Part shown: piece by piece, positions 10,694 to 22,531 of the stretch | Layout of the letters: each line of letters begins with the position of its first letter | Numbering within the stretch: position 1 is the first letter of the stretch | NCBI GenBank assembly: GCA_028023455.1 | Contig: JAQFVV010007248.1 | Span: forward strand, 58,328-122,327 | Origin: Epiperipatus broadwayi | Lineage: Eukaryota > Onychophora > Udeonychophora > Euonychophora > Peripatidae | Direction of reading: 5' to 3' | DNA length: 64,000 nt | Notes under the pieces: model-generated | What the model saw: only the letters and a program-made list of their open reading frames with translations | What the model was told of the DNA's origin: nothing | The model's database searches: none | Translations under genes and position numbers: made by a program

Positions 10694-11880
10694 TGAAAAG
10701 TTAGACAAGTACAAGAAATGTTTTTCATGTAAGGAAATCATAAGAGAAATTTTAATTAAAAGCATCAAAACTAAATAACATATTAATGATGAGGCAATCA
10801 TAAAACCCACTGGAAAAATTAAATTACAAAAATCAATTCATGAAATAAATATTTGTAATGTTTTAATAGACATAGCAATAAAAAAGTGATTCATAAAAAA
10901 GTAATAAATAGCCATAAATATTAGTAACACATACACATCCATAAAAATTAAATTCCAAGAAATAAACTAACCATTTATGCAGAAAAAGAAGACTGTGGAT
11001 GCCATCTAATAATGTACACCAACAATAACATGTATTTATGGCAATAACTATATTTAGTAAAAGCATAACAATTCATAATAAATTAAATTCTAAAAAGCAC
11101 TTATTAAGATATTTTTTAATTCCCTCATATTTTATATTTTTGCCTCCTACCTTTTATGATATACACATTATTCATTTTTTCTCTTTTTTGGAATTTCATT
11201 TATAAATTACTTATGATTAGTAAAATTTATTGCCCTCAATTACTTTCTCATGGATTACTTTTTGTATTGCTGCTTGTTAATATAATTTATATTCACACCA
11301 CAGATTGGATTTGTAATTTAATTTCTTATCTATTTGCATTTAGCTTCATTACTAAAACATTCTTTAATTTTGATAGCTTTAATTAAAACAGTTCTCATGG
11401 GTTGCTGGTAATGAATATACTTATGGTCAGCTATTAGATTGGTTTTCAAATTTCTTTTTGTAATTTAATTTCATATGGATTTGCATTTGACATGATTACT
11501 CAAATATTATTAAGTTTTATACCCAATGCGAATTGTATTAGTTACCAAATATATTATTTTCAAGTTTTCTTCCTAAATATGTTGTTTTCATATTTTATGC
11601 AAGATATTAGTTCTTTCTTTCATAACTGGCATGTGGTAGGTTGCTTCAAGTGATGAGTAAACTATAGACTTTAATAGCATTACCATGTTTTTCAACTTAA
11701 AATGTCACAACTCCATTAAAAAACTATTCAATTTATTTCCAAGAGGTGACAAAAACAAAACAAGTACATTAAAAAAAAATATACACAATAAAGACAAATT
11801 TGAAAAGAAAATTGCAGGAGTTAGTTAATAAATAAAAATATTTTAAAAATTAATATTTCTTTTTCTTTTTAAACAAAATT
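10694..11880. other. AT-rich intergenic sequence
   Basis: Short hydrophobic open frames (for example about 10863-11066 minus and 11156-11386 plus) are Phe/Tyr/Ile/Leu-rich products of T-rich DNA and match no protein family known to me. Confidence 0.5.
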
Positions 11881-11978
11881 CAGTAGTCGAGAGGTCAGCG
11901 ACCGGCTGATTTACAAGCAGTTGTCCCGGGTTAGCGGGTTGCTTCCTGGCTGATGCTATGACCCATGAGAAAAAAAAT
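11881..11978 (+). mobile_element. tRNA-derived SINE, type A, 5'-truncated
   Basis: Starts inside the tRNA-like head at CAGTAGTCGAGAGGTCAGCG and continues through TTACAAGCAGTTGTCCCGGG and GCTGATGCTATGACCCATGAG into an A-tail. The 5' acceptor strand is missing and no clear target duplication is visible. Confidence 0.8.
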
Positions 11979-12937
11979 ATTAATATATAAATGCACCACA
12001 CTTTTTGATTATTTAATATAATCATTATAAAGTCACAAACTAAAGATATCTTAGAAATTTGTTTGAAACACACACACAAAAAAATAAACATATCAAAAAT
12101 ACACACATGTATAATTTAAAATACTCAAACAAAAATAGAAAATTTTCAAAATTTAAAATTTTAAGTAGAGAAAGATCTTCAACATTACAAAATACATCTA
12201 TCTTAAAATTAATTTAAACTTGCATTTTTATTTCAGTATTATATTTGATTAAATTACTCATGTAATTTATATGCTAAATGCATTTTAATATCTAGTTCAT
12301 ATTTTTTAAATATCTTATTATTTTTATTTCATTTTAATTATTTTTTATAATTAAAAACTTTTATAAATTATTTTGTTGACTTCTTCTTATTTTTATTTTA
12401 TTTTAATAATGTTCACAAGTTTATTTATTATGTCAATAAAATAATTATTAACAATTGCCTATTTTTTATTATTTTAATTTCATTTTGGAATATTTTATTG
12501 TTTGAACATTTTTTAATTGCTAATTATATGGTTGTAATTATACTTTATTTAATTATTTTATTGTGGAATACCCTGGAAATCCTGATATCTGCTGCATTTG
12601 GAGTTTACTATCCCCCCCTCTCCACATGCAAATAAAAATTAAAAATACTATATAGTAGCAGATTTTTTTTTTTTACTCTGGAACTTTTTACTAAATTTTA
12701 TAAATGGTACACAATCTTACATGAATCTTTTATTAATCTTAAAAATTTACTAAATTTACAAATTTTTAACATAAAGAAAGTATTGGTGTTACTGAAAGAT
12801 TAACTTTAAGTACTTTTGATAAACAACTTAATATGGATTCAATTTTCAAATCAATAATTGGGCAAATGTAAAAGATGGAAGCCTGACAAAGTTTCTCAAT
12901 GATGAAGGCTAATAGATAGTTATTAAGCAATGATTTT
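11979..12937. other. AT-rich intergenic sequence
   Basis: Extremely T/A-rich. A short C-run occurs at about 12613. No gene recognised. Confidence 0.5.
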
Positions 12938-13041
12938 TTTTTCTTCATATATCATAGCATCAGCCGGGACGCGAACCCACAACCGTCTGCAACCAACTAC
13001 TTGCTTGCAAGGTGGCTGTGATGACCTCTCGGCTAACAACG
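12938..13041 (-). mobile_element. tRNA-derived SINE, type B
   Basis: The plus strand shows the reversed element: poly(T), CATATATCATAGCATCAGCC, GGGACGCGAACCCACAACC (B-box complement) and GACCTCTCGGCTAACAACG (A-box complement). The outermost CTTGAC of the 5' end is missing, so it is slightly 5'-truncated. A possible duplication around CAAYGATTTT is weak. Confidence 0.85.
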
Positions 13042-14442
13042 ATTTTAATACAATTATTATATGTAAATGGGAGATTTATGTAGTGACACTATGTAATGAT
13101 TCTTTTTGTTGGCCATGACAATTATATTCAATTTTGGCTGCTGGAAAGACCTATTTCAAAAATTTGAAGTTAGCTTTGCATTCATTTTGCATAATCATGT
13201 AATAAATATGTGTATTGGGATTCTAAATAAGATTAGGAAAGCTGTTTCAAAAGATTGTATATCTCAGATAGATAAATGAGCATTTGTAAATAATATATGT
13301 ATATGTGCACATCTAAAAATCATTTATTCATTATCGCTATGAATGTGGGGCAAACAGCCTCGAAAGCGCTTAGCGTTTAATATTTTTAGTACTTTCTATA
13401 GCTTCTCTTTCAAGCGATTCACACGTTTTTAATGTTATATATCATTACAAATATGAATATGACCTGGTTTTAGATCTGGACCCAATGAAATTCTTTTAAA
13501 GAAAATTAGAAAGTTTTTTTTTCCATATATCTGACCCATAGACAACTTAACTAAAAATCCAATATTAGTTAGAAAAAGAGAATCTTGCTAATATTAGTCA
13601 GTGAGTAAAACAAGGTGTGAAAATTTCTTACAATTGTATCTAGCAATTAGTAAACTTGCTGTGTACTGCCTTCTCCTTAGCTGTTCTTTTTGTGAGGAGA
13701 TGGGTATTAGAAAAACCTTTGCTTGCAGTAAATGATTTATTAAAAAGACTTTTATTTTAATTTTAAACTCTTATTTTTTTTAAAATCCACTACCTGATTT
13801 GTTTCAAAATGGATGGCCTCTGATAAGTTACTTCTGTTAAAGAGGATAATAGATATACTGACATTACATTTAATATATATAAACTTTTGGCCATTGTCTG
13901 CATTTCTCCATAATTAAACTATAAAAAAAGTTAAGACTGCCATCACGTTTTATTTAAAATATTTAACAAAGAAAATTTTAAATAAATAGATGAGTAAATT
14001 AATAAAATACATATAGATATTCATTAAAAAAATAAATACTTTAACATACATTTTAATTATTTATTTTTAAAATTATTATTTATTATAGAAATTTAATTTC
14101 TCTTGTTAATCATTAACTAATTTCATTAACATATATTTTTAAATACTTAATCATAAAAATTAAAAGTTATCTTATATAAAAAAAAAAATGTAAGCAAGAA
14201 ATTAAACAAACACTTGCCAGACATAGTGGAAAATTGCAAAGTAACCAAATTAAAACTCTTAGCGATCTACAATAGATTGAAAATGTTTCTAATTAGATAA
14301 AAGAAAATCACTTTCTGAAAGGTTATTAGTGATCAGTACATTTATTTGATCAAAATGCTAAATTTTTATTTATGATAACTTCTTATATTATTTTCATTAA
14401 ACATTTTAAATATATTAACAAATTTAGAAAATAAATGTTGAG
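13042..14442. other. AT-rich intergenic sequence with one hairpin-like repeat fragment
   Basis: At 13337-13372 a compact hairpin (GGGC against GCCT) is followed by CGAAAGCGC and looks like part of a repeat. A segment near 13660-13840 resembles one near 14930-15130 (blocks GTGAGGAG...ATTAG/TTGGAAA and GGATGRCCT), suggesting a diverged duplication. No gene seen. Confidence 0.4.
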
Positions 14443-14454
14443 AACATGTATATA

Positions 14455-14688
14455 AACAAAGCAAAACTCTCAATAAAGTAGTGCCACCCTGTGCCAACCA
14501 GAGTAATCAATGAATGCCAGAAGGCTTGTGCATAAAATCCCTATCTAATGAGTATGCACAAGCCTTCTGGCATTCATTGATTACTCTGGTTAGCACAGGG
14601 TGGCACTACTGTGTGGAGAGTTTTGCTTTGTTTATAAACAATTATGTGCTAGTATAAGAGATAGTGATCATGTGATGCTTAATGGTTT
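14455..14688 (-). repeat. FBS-1 palindromic repeat, compact copy
   Basis: A clean foldback has its centre near 14548 and arms of about 85-90 bp: AGTAGTGCCACCCTGTGCCA...GCATAAAATCC against its complement. The head lies on the right (14640-14688, complement of AAACCATTAAGCATCACATG). Perfect 12-bp flanks AACATGTATATA lie at 14443-14454 and 14689-14700. On the minus strand the element ends GAGTTTTGCTTTGTT, the same 3' end as other copies. Confidence 0.9.
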
Positions 14689-14700
14689 AACATGTATATA

Positions 14701-15511
14701 TTTTTTGTACTTTGCAATTATTATTTAATTTTCTTTCTGTGTTTTGGTGTTAAAACTTCCATCATAAGAAACAAATGCCAGAAAATCTTACAAATCCTGA
14801 TGAAAATCTTCTTGTGAGTCAATTTAAACCAAGAGGTCATAGTTTTGAGATCTGTGATCTTGAAAAGAAATGTATGAAAAACTGCTCAAACACTTACTAC
14901 AAAGAGAAAAGTATGCCTGGTGTGTAGGCTTTCTTTTTCACTGCTCTAATGTGAGGAGCTATTGGAAAGACTCTTGCCCTGCAGTGAGCTATGAAAGACT
15001 ATTTTATTTTACCTATATCATATAAAATATATTCTTATATAAATTCTACTATTTTTTAAATGAAAAAAAAAACAAAAAACATATTAATTGATATATTTTT
15101 TATATTATTTGAAATAATGGATGACCTTTAATAAGCAATTTTTAAATTAATAAAGTTATTTTTTTAAAAAAGGGGAAAATTATTGATCAACTTTGAAATC
15201 ATAATTTTGCTTTTGTGACATTAAAATAAAGTTAACTTTTCTCTCTCTCTTTTTTTAAAAAAGTAAGATAAATAAATTAAATTAATTTTTCAGTTTATTT
15301 CCATGAGTAAAAAAAATGTTCTCTGCTTTTTTTATACCATTAAATTTCAGTATTAAATTCTAAATTTGACAGATATATAAAATCTTTTGAGAAGTTTCTA
15401 TATATATATAATCATAACTACTGCATATCATCACTAGATAGGCAAATTTATTATAATAAACAACAATTCAACATATGTATAAATTATATCTATTAAGCTT
15501 CCTTATATTAC
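14701..15511. other. AT-rich intergenic sequence
   Basis: No gene recognised. A segment at about 14930-15000 is slightly more GC-rich and resembles one at about 13660-13740. Confidence 0.45.
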
Positions 15512-15525
15512 AAAGAATAGTTATA

Positions 15526-15702
15526 AGTGAAACACAGGCTTACTATATACCATGTGTCTATATATGTAATATAGGGTATATGAGCACAGACTTTCACATG
15601 ACCCACCACTCTCCACTCTATCTAATAACACTGATACACTCAAGCACATATGTGCTTGAGTGTATCAGTTATTAGATAGAGTGGAGAGTGGTGGGTCATG
15701 TG
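15526..15702 (+). repeat. FBS-2 palindromic repeat, short hairpin copy
   Basis: The head GTGAAACACAGG...ATAGGGTATATGAGCACAGAC (15526-15590) is followed by an almost perfect palindrome centred at 15650/15651 on CACATATGTG, with arms of about 58 bp that differ by a small deletion. The flanks AAAGAATAGTTATA (15512-15525) and AAAGAATAGTTACA (15703-15716) agree at 13 of 14 positions. Confidence 0.85.
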
Positions 15703-15722
15703 AAAGAATAGTTACAAATAAA

Positions 15723-15760
<38 letters not shown>

Positions 15761-15790
15761 AATAGTTACAAATAAATGATATATATATAT
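15703..15790. repeat. Tandem duplication of flank plus (AT)n microsatellite
   Basis: The segment AAAGAATAGTTACAAATAAATG followed by (AT)n occurs at 15703 and again at about 15758. A 33-base AT run lies between, at 15725-15757. It looks like replication slippage involving the microsatellite. Confidence 0.75.
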
Positions 15791-16400
15791 AACAATAACG
15801 ATAATTACCATAATACTATATGTATTTCAATTTTAACTGGCCTCATTTAGGTATCCCTGGTGATAGAAAAAATATGATGATGTTTAATATTTAAATTAGA
15901 AATGCGAATAACATCATAACAGTTAATAATAACTTTCTTACATTTTGCTTTGATATGAATGATTATTCGATTATATGCATAATTGCAGTAACCTTCATTA
16001 TATATATAGTTAAATATATTATATATTTAATATCATATATTTAAATGTGTTTACATATATATTGGATATATTATTTATATCTAAATATATGTTTAATAAG
16101 TTACACATATGACTTATGTATTTATGATAATTTAGCTTTCAGTAAACAAATACATAATAAGTTCATAAAGTCTGTAATATCAATATAATAAATAAAATAA
16201 GATTCCAAAAGAAAAGAGTTTGTTTGGCATAGCTGTTAGACTAAGATATAAAACATCATTTTATTAGGAAAAATATATATTTGTAATGAAGAACCATTAA
16301 GTGGATGCTATTGTCCAGCTTTAATTACATTATTTATTGATTAGCAAATACTTATAACCCACATTACATGTTCACCACAAAATATTATTTTAAGAAGTCT
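15791..16400. other. AT-rich intergenic sequence
   Basis: No gene or structured repeat recognised. Confidence 0.5.
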
Positions 16401-16412
16401 TGACTGTGTCAT

Positions 16413-16860
16413 ATGCTTTTTGTAATAGAATTAGTATCTCATTCTGAAAAAAAATATACCAATCTTAGAACTTTGCCTTTACATTGTACATTTTACAATT
16501 ATTATGCTTCATTCTTATATAAACCTTTTTTAATGTGTTCATGTCAACAGAGATCCATGTCTCACTTCCATACAATAAATTATCAGAACGCATTACTTTA
16601 TCTTTTAACTTTTAAAGGCAGCAACATATTAAGAATCTCTGCTGCAGTTTAACTTTGAAAATTAGATTTCTATGTAAAAGATATCAAGATATTTAAGCTG
16701 CTGCACACTCTCAAAATGGTAATTATTCAAGAACAACTTTACTGAAGATTTCTTTTCCATTATTGAATGACTGAGTTTTGAAAATATTACTGAAAATATT
16801 TATAGGAAGCTTTCTATGGCTCATGCTTTAAAATAGAAAAAGTAGCATAATTTATCATAA
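16413..16860 (-). pseudogene. LINE (non-LTR retrotransposon) reverse-transcriptase relic
   Basis: Translated on the minus strand, about 16480-16585 gives LLYGSETWISVDMNTLKKV, the YGSETW block found downstream of the catalytic core in many non-LTR reverse transcriptases. Upstream on the same strand (about 16690-16760) NNYHFESVQQLKYLDIFY resembles the E-x-FKYLG segment that precedes it. Stops and frame breaks separate the two. The clade cannot be fixed; RTE- or CR1-like are possible. The plus-strand open frame here is antisense shadow. Confidence 0.7.
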
Positions 16861-18951
16861 TGTAAATCTAGAAATCAAAAAAATAGAGTTCTTATTTGCT
16901 TTTAAGGACTTTTAAATTACTTCATCGTCAACTTTATATTGTATTTCGATACCTGTTTCATAAAGTCAATCTCATCAAATATGTGTTTAATATGCAGATT
17001 ATATATTTATTTATGTAAAATATTTAGATAAAAATAATTATTAGTATCATAATAAGTTATTACAGACATATAAATGTATATTTATATTGAAGCAATCAAT
17101 CTTAGCCCAAGATTGAGCTTCATGGTTCTATCTACTAACCTAGTTTCAAATCTTATATCTCATTCCACTCCTTTAGTTATGTATATATATTTCATGTATA
17201 TATGTTTGAGAAGCACACCTGAAAATTAAAAATTTTAGCTTTTCAATATTTTTTTGTTATTAATTTCTTTTCTTCTTTACATAAAATACATAGATGGGCT
17301 CATATATATATATATAAACATTACAAGCATATGTATATATATATATATATATATAGATAAACATTACAAGCATAAACCTTTGGTAGTATTTTAATATTAT
17401 TTTTATGCTGGTCTGGTTGAATTTTGGATTTGGGGTAATTTTAATTATATATATATATATATTTATTACAGGAGCAAACATACTAACAAAATATTGATTT
17501 TATAAATATTTTATTATACGTGTATAAAACTTTTTCTTTTTATATTATTTTTTTAAAATTAAACTGTATATTTTTGTAGAATCCAAGATAGAAGATGCAA
17601 ACTTTAATTGTCCAAAAATAATTAAAGGGGATGGGGGATATAATATTGTTTTAATCTTGGGAAGGAATTTATAATTAAAGTTTTACTAGAAATAAAATGG
17701 GGAATAAAAAACTAATGGATTGCACTTTTGTTATAAACATTTTTGTCAAATCTATTTACAATATGGAAATGGATTTGAATATATTTTTGGAACATTATCT
17801 AATGATTGCATCTTCAAAAACAATGGATAAAGAAAATGTAAGATTTTGTCAAATCAAAAATTAGAGTTTGAGCTAGAAATAAAAAGTTAAAAGCAATCCA
17901 CAAATACCCAAGCAGGGCATAAAATGGGCTGGTTTTAAACACCAAAGATTAGCTAATATTGAGAAAATTGTGTTGTTAACATAATACACATTGGTGTGAG
18001 ACTTAAAATGATGATCAAGTAGAAAGCCCATCACCTTTCCTGATCCATGGAAGTTGTCTTCTGCTGCTGTACCATCCTGGTGTTATAGAATGAAGTAGAT
18101 GCCCAACCTGAGTACTTTGAAATGCTGATCTGAATCTTGCTGCTAGCTAAGAACTTGCATGGATCCTTGAACTGCCATGCATGAACCAGATTTTTTAAAA
18201 TGGACTCTTAAAATTGTGCAAGGTAACTCAGTATTTCATGCTGCAACCTAAAAGTAAAGCTAGCCTAACTAATTTCAAACCCTACTATCAAGATTTCTTC
18301 TAATGCAGTATTTAACTGTGCCCCTTTGTAATATGTAAAATGTAAATTGCTCTCAAATGATTTTTTTAAAAATGTAATCATATCTCATATGCTCTAACTT
18401 TCTTTAACTTTGGTGTGGCTAATTATTTATATGTATTTATTACTTGATTTTATATGTATGCTTTTGTTATTATTAATATGCCAATCTCAAGCAATCTGAC
18501 AAGCTGAATTTCTCAAAATCTTTCCTTTCCTCCTTTTAATTAAACCTTCATAAATTAAGGTTATTAACACCCCCCTAAAATCATAATGTATGATTAATTA
18601 AAATGCTCAGCAGATTGTTTTTACAAGTCAACATTTTATGTTGGATTTTATTACAAAAATTGTTATTTGTTCAACCCCAAATAGAATGAAGTAATTCTAC
18701 CCACGGTAAATCCATCATTTAAGCTAATTAATGCTTTGAAATCTTTTAAAATGTTATTTATTAAATTCTGAAAGGGTGACATATTAGTTGTTTTCTTCAT
18801 AATTGCTAGTTTCTTTTATTTTTCATACTCTTAAAATATCAAATATTTAAATATTGTAGTTATTATCAAAATCCACAAAGGTGGGATTTAATTATTTTAA
18901 ATAGCAGAAAAAGGACGGGGTAAAATCTTAATGTATTTTTTAATTAAAGGA

Positions 18952-18954
<3 letters not shown>
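16861..18954. other. AT-rich intergenic sequence with minor repeats
   Basis: A pair of direct repeats ATAAACATTACAAGCATA lies at about 17315 and 17358 around a (TA)n run. A somewhat GC-richer segment at about 17990-18220 may be an unrecognised repeat remnant. No gene identified. Confidence 0.45.

Positions 18955-19035
<81 letters not shown>
18955..19035. repeat. Compound (TC)n(TA)n microsatellite
   Basis: About 28 bases of TC followed directly by about 52 bases of TA. Confidence 0.98.
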
Positions 19036-19040
<5 letters not shown>

Positions 19041-20029
19041 CAGCATAGTGTATTGTTTGTATAAATTATGGCATTAAAACAAGGGGTCATTTATTTTAGT
19101 AAGTCCTACTCAATGTCATTAGTGACATTTATCCATACTGTGTTGCTGACATTCAGCTCATCTTCATGAAGATATATATGTGCTTCTAAGTTGGGGGTTG
19201 CAACAACATCGAACCCATGGATTTCTTCTCAGGTTCTATTCTGCAGATAGTTGAGCTTCCTGAGACCTTCTCTGTATAAAAGACCTCTGCACATTGGTGA
19301 TTCCAGGAGACCTGGCCCAGGCTATGCCTAACCACACTTCTCTAAGTGCTGCTCTAAGAAGGGGGTCTTAGATTTCACATTGTTTGTCCAGAAGCATGAC
19401 CATACCTTGATTTCTTTGCATTATGTCAGTATCACCATTTCTAAGATTATTATTTCTTTTGCTTCATGACCCAGTTTTGATGTTATAATTCTAAAATTGT
19501 GCTCTGCTCAAAAATATATATATATATAAATGCTGAATATCATTAGTTTTATTAATTAATAATATTATTTCAGTCTCATTATACAATCCCACTGTCGTAA
19601 TTTATTATTTCTGGATTTAAGAGTATCTGCCTTGGGGAAAATCAAGTGTTCTGTCTTTTAAATGTTAGTTTAAAAAATGTATCAATAAATATTTTGCCAT
19701 ATAATTTTTCAAATGTATTTTATTTATTTTCATGACTGCAATGGTGTGAAAATAGTTTCTCTTATATATGTAATAAATCTCGGAATGCTATCCAAAATAA
19801 TATGTTAGTCACCAAGTTTCAGAAACAGAAATCAAAGTGTAAATAGCAATATTATGTAATCTTTTTAATAAATGATTCGCATCTTAATACTGCACCCATC
19901 AAAGATGTGTGTTAATGTATATATACTATTTAGTTAATGAAAGAGCATATGAGTATCATCAACGTGAATCCAAATATGTAATTATCTACCATTTGGTAGA
20001 CTGCTCATTCACACACACATTAATGTACA
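19036..20029. other. Intergenic; 19080-19420 moderately GC-rich, origin unknown
   Basis: The block at 19080-19420 stands out in base composition and lacks stops in short stretches on the minus strand. I cannot assign it to any family, but a decayed transposon fragment is most likely. The rest is AT-rich. Confidence 0.4.
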
Positions 20030-20031
20030 TA

Positions 20032-20905
20032 CACCTTGGTCTCATTTTATGTGGTAGATAGGTTCCTCAGACAATGCGCACAAAAGAAATTGCACAAAAA
20101 AAAACTTAACTTACCTTGAAAAATGGGGGATAGGGTTCTGTAATTTTCAGAAATTGGCATAGAAGCAAAGCAACAAAAAAAATTACTTTAAAATTCACAT
20201 TAAAAAAATAAGGAAATAAAGTATGACTAATAAAGAATTTCAAATATTTGAAAAAACTTAATGCAAGACAAACTTTTTTTACTTTTTTTTTTATTAACTA
20301 CAGTATTTAATTTTACATTTTTCATGCATATTTTAATCATTACTGCTATTTGAGAATATGCATTCATTTGTGAACTGGTAAGAAATCAGATTCATGACAT
20401 GTGTACAACTGGCACCACTTTCAGTCTTGTGCTGTGCTAATGGTTTTCTGTTTCTATATTTAAAAAAATGAGATTGGATTCAAAACAAAAAGATTATACA
20501 TTATCATTAGAAAGATTATTTTCAGTTTATAAAATCAATAAAATCTATTTATTTCTGTTATATCTAACCAAATATGTTTTAAAAGTTTAAAACTTTTGAA
20601 TGTTTATTGCAATATTTTTATACGTACGTATAAATCTATTATTATTATTTACTCATTAGTATAAGTAGATTATTTACATAGAAGCTAAGATTCTAAATAC
20701 AGCTTCAGGCCATATTCATGTTAGCTGCTAATATAATGTTATATTTTTGGAAAAAAAAGTATATCAAGTCAAAATAAGTTATTAATAATTTAAATTTCTT
20801 GATATCTAATAAATATAGTGAAATATGAAAGATATTAAGAAGAAACATGAATCACATAACTTCAAAATCACATTAAAATAATCCACATAAAATGAGACCC
20901 AGATG
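20032..20905. mobile_element. Non-autonomous Tc1/mariner (pogo/Tigger-like) element, 874 bp
   Basis: Imperfect terminal inverted repeats of about 23 bp: left CACCTTGGTCTCATTTTATG, right (complement) CATCTGGGTCTCATTTTATG, both continuing TGG. Both sit directly against TA dinucleotides (20030-20031 and 20906-20907), the target duplication expected of Tc1/mariner. The subterminal GATAGGTTCCTCAGACAATGC resembles Tigger-type ends. There is no transposase frame inside, so it is a MITE-like or internally deleted copy. Confidence 0.7.
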
Positions 20906-20907
20906 TA

Positions 20908-21506
20908 ATTAATTCATTATATTAAACCATTTTTTGATGTCTAACTTATTTGAGTCATTCAAATTCCCCTTTTCTCCACTTCCCCACATATAACCATGAG
21001 TATGCCTATTTTAGTTCAGTTCTAATGTAGTTAATATATGTCTCATTGTCTTTTTTATTCTGCTAGTGGGCCAGATTTTAGAATAAATTCTCATGTGCCA
21101 TCATTACATGAGATTCATTAGGTGTTTGATCTGGGGCTTAGGGAATGGGTTCAAATACAGGCTGGTCCCTGACCTAAATCTTGGGCTTGACTGGGTTTAG
21201 AGTACATTTTGTGAGTTCCAGCTCATGTTAGATGGATCAACATGTTTTGACCAATACAATATATATAAATAGAAAAACAATGATTGATATAAATATATAA
21301 ACATATTAATCACATCATTAAATTTTCATAACAGCAAAAATAACTCTCATAGCTTATAGTCTCTGTTCCATCACTTTTCTGTTTTTGTACTGAACATGAT
21401 TCATCAAATTCCATAGAAATATATGAATCCATTTATTAAATGATTGTCATGAATTTATTATATATATATAGTAATACAGATTTTAAACTTCTCCCTCGAT
21501 AATTTA
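20908..21506. other. Intergenic; 21040-21240 slightly GC-richer
   Basis: An acceptor-like tract ends at 21066 (TTTTTTATTCTGCTAG) and is followed by a 17-codon frame to a stop at 21119-21121, which is too short to accept as an exon. A GGGTTCAAATAC near 21148 resembles a tRNA B-box, but no tRNA fold is visible. Confidence 0.4.
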
Positions 21507-21570
21507 ATATACAAATTAAAAAGTGTATGCTTCTCGTTCAAGTGTTGCATACACTTTTTAATTTGTATAT
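21507..21570. repeat. Perfect short hairpin, 24-bp arms
   Basis: ATATACAAATTAAAAAGTGT (arm 21507-21530) is perfectly complementary to 21547-21570 across a 16-base loop. It is followed by a (TA)n run. It could be a small foldback repeat or a hairpin RNA locus; nothing further supports either. Confidence 0.85.
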
Positions 21571-21804
21571 ATATATATATATAGGTGTGGTATATTAATT
21601 TATAAACCGAAACTTTGTTTTTAAATGAAGTTAAATCTATAGCCATGGTTTCTCAAAGTAAAGCAACTAATCAGATTAGTTCTAAAGGCTGAAAGAAACC
21701 AATAGTAAACAGCTACTTGTAATCAAAAGATTACCACTTTTGATTAGTACTCAAGCTTTTATATATAAGTTTGTGGCTGGACAATATAACTATAAGTGTT
21801 GAGA

Positions 21805-21808
<4 letters not shown>

Positions 21809-21875
<67 letters not shown>
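21809..21875. repeat. (AT)n microsatellite
   Basis: 67 bases of uninterrupted AT. Confidence 0.98.
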
Positions 21876-21876
<1 letters not shown>

Positions 21877-22518
21877 CCTATCAAACATCTCAATTTATAA
21901 ATACAGCTCTTATAAACATTATACATTTATTTAATATTATTATATGATAAATTTTTTAGGGGTGTTTCAATGAATCTGGAGTTACCCTAACATTTGATCA
22001 TTTATAATTCCGATTAAATACATACATACATACAGACATACATATACATATATATATATAAATGTTTTACACTCTTATTGTTGTTGTAGTTTTCAGGAAA
22101 CAAGAAATAACACTTCCACATATATATTAGATTCTAATGCCCATTTTGGTTACTGAATTAGTGAATTATTATAAATAGCAATAAAATAATCAAATGGTTT
22201 ATTGTTCAGAAATTCATGAGAAGTTTCAACACAAGAAGTGACTGAGCTAAGAACATGATCTACGGCTTTTATCTACCGAGTCTGCAATTCTATTATTGCA
22301 TTAAAACATAGAAGGTGTGTATACCAATGAGTTGCATTCAAGGATAAGACAATCTTTATAATATAATGCTTTGTATTTTTTTAAATAAATAGGATAGTAA
22401 CTGTATATGTATATATAAGTTTAGTAATTGTATATACTAGACAGCATTCAAGTATTTCAGAAATAAAAAAATGATTGCAAAAGTTTTTTAAAAAGCATTG
22501 CAAAATATTAAATAAGTA
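21876..22518. other. AT-rich intergenic sequence
   Basis: Includes a short (CATA)n stretch at about 22018-22060. No gene seen. Confidence 0.5.
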
Positions 22519-22531
22519 CCAGTATGTTATA

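Noticed and set aside
18955-19035. Promoter/TATA region
   Set aside because: A simple microsatellite with no associated gene.
21067-21121. 17-codon terminal exon after a pyrimidine tract
   Set aside because: Too short to distinguish from chance without transcript data.
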